Source: Vibrio amylolyticus (GTDB lineage Bacteria > Pseudomonadota > Gammaproteobacteria > Enterobacterales > Vibrionaceae). Taken from it: 64,000 bases of DNA. Positions 62,511-64,000 of the stretch are shown piece by piece. Positions within the stretch are counted from its first letter, which is position 1. Each line of letters opens with the position of its first letter. The stretch is taken from contig NZ_JAJHVV010000003.1 of assembly GCF_023145695.1 (NCBI RefSeq), positions 248,001 through 312,000 of the forward strand. The letters are read 5' to 3'. Under the pieces are notes generated by a model, which was given only the letters and a program-made list of their open reading frames with translations, was not told the DNA's origin and ran no database searches. A program made the translations under genes and the position numbers.

Positions 62511-62966
62511 ATGATGCCCAAAACGACTTATTCTAGTAAAGATCAGCAAAAGCTAGAAAATCAGCTCTGCTTCCCGCTTTACGCAGCTTCTCGTATGGTG
62601 ACTCGCTTATATCAACCGTTACTTGATAAGCATAAACTGACATATCCGCAGTACATTGTATTGTTGATTTTGTGGGAGAAAGAGGGCATCACCGTGGGTG
62701 AGATTGGTAAGCAAGCGCAACTGAATAGCAATACTCTAACACCCATCCTCAAACGCATGGAGCAAGCAGAGCTTATCTCCCGACAGCGTGATGAGAATGA
62801 TGAACGAAGAATGGTCATCACCCTCACAAAAGAAGGAGCAGAGCTAAAAACAACACTGGAGTGTTTACCTTCTGAGCTGATTGAGCAGGTAGACTTTGAA
62901 CCAGAAAAAGCACATCAATTGAAACATCTACTTATTGAATTGATGGGGACACTCTCTAAACAATAA
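62511..62966 (+). CDS. OhrR/MarR-family peroxide-sensing regulator
   Basis: A 151-aa MarR-type repressor. The conserved peroxide-sensing Cys is in LENQLCFPLYAASR near residue 20, as in OhrR. The winged helix spans about residues 55-105 (ITVGEIGKQAQLNSNTLTPILKRMEQAELISRQRDENDERR). Oxidation of the Cys would release DNA. It sits 10 bp after the glutathione peroxidase gene; OhrR normally adjoins the ohr gene, which is not here. ATG 62511 has GGAA upstream; the next codon is also ATG. Confidence 0.9.
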   Translation: MMPKTTYSSKDQQKLENQLCFPLYAASRMVTRLYQPLLDKHKLTYPQYIVLLILWEKEGITVGEIGKQAQLNSNTLTPILKRMEQAELISRQRDENDERRMVITLTKEGAELKTTLECLPSELIEQVDFEPEKAHQLKHLLIELMGTLSKQ

Positions 62967-62968
62967 GT

Positions 62969-64000
62969 CTATTCGTCGTTGCCAAATACATCTCGTGAAT
63001 AGACTTTGCTCATGACATCTTCAAGCTCTTCAGTAATGCGATTCGTCACAATGACATCAACGCTTTGTTTAAAACGTTGTAGGTCGTTTTCTATAGTGGA
63101 GTGATAGATCTCATCTTGTTCAAGTAATGGCTCATAAACAACTATTTCAATCCCTTTTTCACGCAAACGTCGCATAATTCCTTTGATTGAAGAGGCTCTA
63201 AAGTTATCCGAATTGGCTTTCATGATGAGACGATAGATACCCACTTTTTTAGGGACACGTTTTAATATGACATCAGTGATAAAGTCTTTACGAGTGGTGT
63301 TCGCATCGACGATGGCTTGTATGAGGTTGTTAGGAACATCTTGATAGTTCGCTAGGATTTGCTTGGTGTCTTTTGGCAAACAATAGCCACCATATCCAAA
63401 CGAAGGGTTGTTGTAGTGATCCCCAATTCTAGGGTCTAAACAGACACCGTCGATAATTTGCTTGGTATTTAGATCATGACTTTCTGCATACGAATCGAGT
63501 TCATTAAAGAAGGCAACGCGCATTGCCAAATACGTATTAGAGAATAACTTAACGGCTTCGGCTTCTGTTGAGTCAGTTAGGATAATGTCGATGTCTTTTT
63601 TTATTGCGGCGGCTTGCATGAGTTCGGCAAATACATGTGCTCGCTGACTACGTTCCCCAACAATAATACGAGATGGGTAGAGGTTGTCGTACAAAGCTCT
63701 CCCTTCTCTTAAAAACTCTGGTGAGAAAATGACAGTAGCAACCTCTAGTTTCTGTGAGATCTGCTTGGTGAAACCTACAGGTACCGTTGATTTGATGACG
63801 ATGGTCGCACTTGGGTTAATCAGGGTGACTTGTTGAATGACTGACTCGACACTTGCGGTATCAAATGCGTTGGTGTTAACGTCATAATTGGTTGGAGTAG
63901 CGATAATGATGTAGTTTGCATTGCAATAGGCATGGTACTTATTTGTTGTCGCAGTAAGAGAGAGGGAGTGGTTCTTGAGATGATCTTCAATCTCAGGGTC
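62969..64000 (-). CDS. ugd: UDP-glucose 6-dehydrogenase, 3' part (truncated by window end)
   Basis: The gene runs off the right edge; 343 of about 388 residues are in the window, lacking the N-terminus. It oxidises UDP-glucose to UDP-glucuronate. The visible start region reads IIATPTNYD, then the [20 protein letters not shown] motif and the catalytic Cys in [31 protein letters not shown] is the C-terminal UDP-binding part. A seeming internal TTG start at 63694 is not real. It is convergent with the OhrR gene, 2 bp apart. It probably begins a polysaccharide gene cluster outside the window. Confidence 0.93.
   Translation of the reverse strand, partial: DPEIEDHLKNHSLSLTATTNKYHAYCNANYIIIATPTNYDVNTNAFDTASVESVIQQVTLINPSATIVIKSTVPVGFTKQISQKLEVATVIFSPEFLREGRALYDNLYPSRIIVGERSQRAHVFAELMQAAAIKKDIDIILTDSTEAEAVKLFSNTYLAMRVAFFNELDSYAESHDLNTKQIIDGVCLDPRIGDHYNNPSFGYGGYCLPKDTKQILANYQDVPNNLIQAIVDANTTRKDFITDVILKRVPKKVGIYRLIMKANSDNFRASSIKGIMRRLREKGIEIVVYEPLLEQDEIYHSTIENDLQRFKQSVDVIVTNRITEELEDVMSKVYSRDVFGNDE

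Noticed and set aside
63692..63694. TTG as start of the UDP-glucose dehydrogenase gene
   Set aside because: The open frame and conserved motifs ([17 protein letters not shown]) continue upstream to the window edge, so the gene is truncated by the window, not short.
1..64000. tRNA, rRNA, CRISPR array, insertion sequence or prophage
   Set aside because: None was seen when reading both strands by eye; a tRNAscan or Infernal run would be needed to exclude small RNAs.

Overview
The window looks like a piece of a Vibrio chromosome (Gammaproteobacteria). The evidence is the gene content and order: torECA, sapABCDF-pspF-pspABC and a two-adaptor RND pump of the VexIJK type sit together, as I remember from the large chromosome of V. 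cholerae. A Mn-dependent pyrophosphatase, a Tag glycosylase, ClsA and several MCPs are also present. I see no tRNA, rRNA, CRISPR array, insertion sequence or phage gene. Most genes here are ordinary chromosomal ones. The species cannot be fixed from sequence alone.

Layout. 0-4 kb: a YdcF-like protein, an SDR, a small TIGR02647 protein, formate channel FocA and an orphan FetB permease; between focA and fetB lie two perfect DnaA boxes in inverted orientation. 4.3-8.4 kb: TMAO respiration operon torE-torC-torA; torE (58 aa) is easily missed. 8.5-12.3 kb: a cytoplasmic GH36-like alpha-galactosidase, a 10-TM putative metal transporter under a promoter covered by two tandem Fur boxes, and an orphan periplasmic binding protein. 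12.5-13.9 kb: ppaC and a DUF2750 gene. 14-21.9 kb: sapABCDF, then pspF and, divergently, pspABC with UAS-like dyad, IHF site and sigma-54 promoter. 22-27.3 kb: RND pump with two lipoprotein adaptors. 27.4-33.2 kb: tag, a globin, metC, clsA and an NSS transporter with a near-consensus TyrR box. 33.4-43.2 kb: two chemoreceptors flanking a pseudouridine synthase, an rRNA-methyltransferase-like gene and ynjBCD plus ynjF. 43.3-48.6 kb: small envelope and unknown proteins, a PilZ protein, LysE and LysR genes.

48.9-61.3 kb is the most distinctive part: a sugar-use cluster with a LacI regulator, a LamB-type porin, a GH3 beta-glucosidase lacking a signal peptide, a 710-aa protein joining an ADP-ribosylglycohydrolase fold to beta-rich C-terminal domains, and a complete family-1 ABC importer. 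The parts make one path: porin, periplasmic binding protein, ABC import, then cytoplasmic hydrolysis. A LacI-type operator-like motif (GNGAATCGNTTTNA) occurs upstream of both the porin and the ADP-ribosylglycohydrolase gene. The substrate is unknown; a beta-linked glucoside or a modified oligosaccharide is the likeliest class. The role of the ADP-ribosylglycohydrolase-fold protein is the best candidate for undescribed biology here.

61.4-64 kb: an anchored unknown protein, a glutathione peroxidase and OhrR-type regulator behind an 18-bp perfect palindrome, and the 3' part of a UDP-glucose dehydrogenase gene running off the window.
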